A stretch of DNA of 64,000 nucleotides from an uncultured Lachnospiraceae bacterium (GTDB taxonomy: Bacteria; Bacillota; Clostridia; Lachnospirales; Lachnospiraceae), in NCBI GenBank assembly GCA_948688495.1, contig CAPQSW010000003.1:30678-94677 (forward strand), written 5' to 3'. Position numbers and translations under genes: made by a program. Below are positions 63,535-64,000 of this stretch, piece by piece; the stretch's first letter is position 1; each line of letters starts with the position of its first letter. The notes under the pieces were generated by a model. It was not told where the DNA came from, made no database searches, and was given only the letters and a program-made list of their open reading frames with translations.

Positions 63535-64000
63535 GAGAATAAAACAGAGGTTTCAGAAAAAAATGTTATTGCTGCCGCTCATTGTGCTTCTGCTGTGTAT
63601 TTTGTCGGGCTGCCAGAATGACGAGGAGGCAAGGCAGAATCAGGAAGCATACCGTAAGCTGGGTATCAATAAGATGAATGAAGGTGATTATGCAGGGGCA
63701 GTGGAAGCTTTTCAGAAGGCGTTAGACCAGTCGCAGGCGGTGATTGGGGACATGGAGCTTGACATTTGCTATTACAAGGCAACGGCCCAGTATAACAACG
63801 GGGATATAAAGGGGGCGGTAACTACCTGTAATGCCCTGATTGATTACGATGATAAGGATGCCAAGGCATATTTTATCCGGGGCTGCGTCCACCTCAAAGA
63901 AGGTGACAGCGAGAATGCCCGCAAAGATTACGCAAACGCCCTGGAGCTTTCCGGTAATAATTATGCGTTGTATCTCTCTGTATATGAGAATCTGGCAGGC
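63524..64000 (+). CDS. TPR-repeat lipoprotein (5' part; runs off the window)
   Basis: 159 codons are present and there is no stop before the end of the window. Lipobox LSGC at the end of a hydrophobic signal (LLLPLIVLLLCILSGC), then tetratricopeptide repeats (AYRKLGINKMNEGDYAGAVEAFQKAL; KAYFIRGCVHLKEGDSENARKDYANALEL). It starts inside the EamA gene, so the two are co-translated. Likely a membrane-anchored protein for protein interactions; role unknown. Confidence 0.85.
   Translation, partial: MKAKRIKQRFQKKMLLLPLIVLLLCILSGCQNDEEARQNQEAYRKLGINKMNEGDYAGAVEAFQKALDQSQAVIGDMELDICYYKATAQYNNGDIKGAVTTCNALIDYDDKDAKAYFIRGCVHLKEGDSENARKDYANALELSGNNYALYLSVYENLAG

Overview
The window reads as chromosome of a Gram-positive, endospore-forming anaerobe of the Clostridia, most likely a gut Lachnospiraceae. 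Reasons: a spoIIA/spoVA sporulation region, secreted modular glycoside hydrolases of the Lachnospiraceae type (FIVAR, Ig-like and very basic Fn3 modules), a clostridial glnA-ANTAR pair, the dapL route to diaminopimelate, a T-box ahead of ileS, and AGGAGG-type ribosome binding sites throughout. Species cannot be named from the sequence alone.

Layout. (1) 1-10.1 kb: end of spoIIAA, spoIIAB and sigF; then a divergent pair, an AraC-type regulator and a secreted GH78 alpha-L-rhamnosidase; then spoVAA, spoVAB and spoVAC, with a 175-bp IS66-like miniature element between spoVAB and spoVAC. (2) 10.1-19.2 kb: a complete type I-C CRISPR-Cas locus (cas3, cas5c, cas8c with a probable internal cas11c start, cas7, cas4, cas1, cas2) and a six-repeat array. 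(3) 19.2-25.2 kb: MATE transporter with an attenuator-like leader, a polysaccharide-deacetylase-like protein, an unknown protein, then spoVAD and a truncated spoVAE. The ancestral spoIIA-spoVA cluster is therefore split twice. (4) 25.2-33 kb: guaB (minus strand), a eukaryotic-type hisA, a DUF4349 lipoprotein, glnA, an ANTAR regulator, dapF and dapL. (5) 33-47.3 kb: three very large secreted proteins followed 3 bp later by a PrsA/SurA-like foldase lipoprotein. They are a GH30-GH43 fusion, a right-handed beta-helix protein and a second GH30 enzyme. The families (GH30 resembling endo-beta-1,6-galactanases, GH43 resembling exo-beta-1,3-galactanases) suggest degradation of type II arabinogalactan (plant arabinogalactan protein), with the GH78 enzyme at 2.8 kb as a possible side-chain partner. 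(6) 47.3-64 kb: typA (minus), a non-catalytic discoidin/Ig surface protein, a DUF4190 membrane protein, an ECF sigma/anti-sigma pair behind a perfect cre-like palindrome, T-box-controlled ileS, glgP, an EamA transporter and the start of a TPR lipoprotein.

The most notable items are the arabinogalactan locus with a binding module inserted into a GH30 barrel and a linked foldase, the internal cas11c translation start, the interrupted spoVA operon with a shortened spoVAE, and the IS66-type miniature element with perfect 8-bp target duplications. All functional calls rest on motif recognition by eye; no database search was run.
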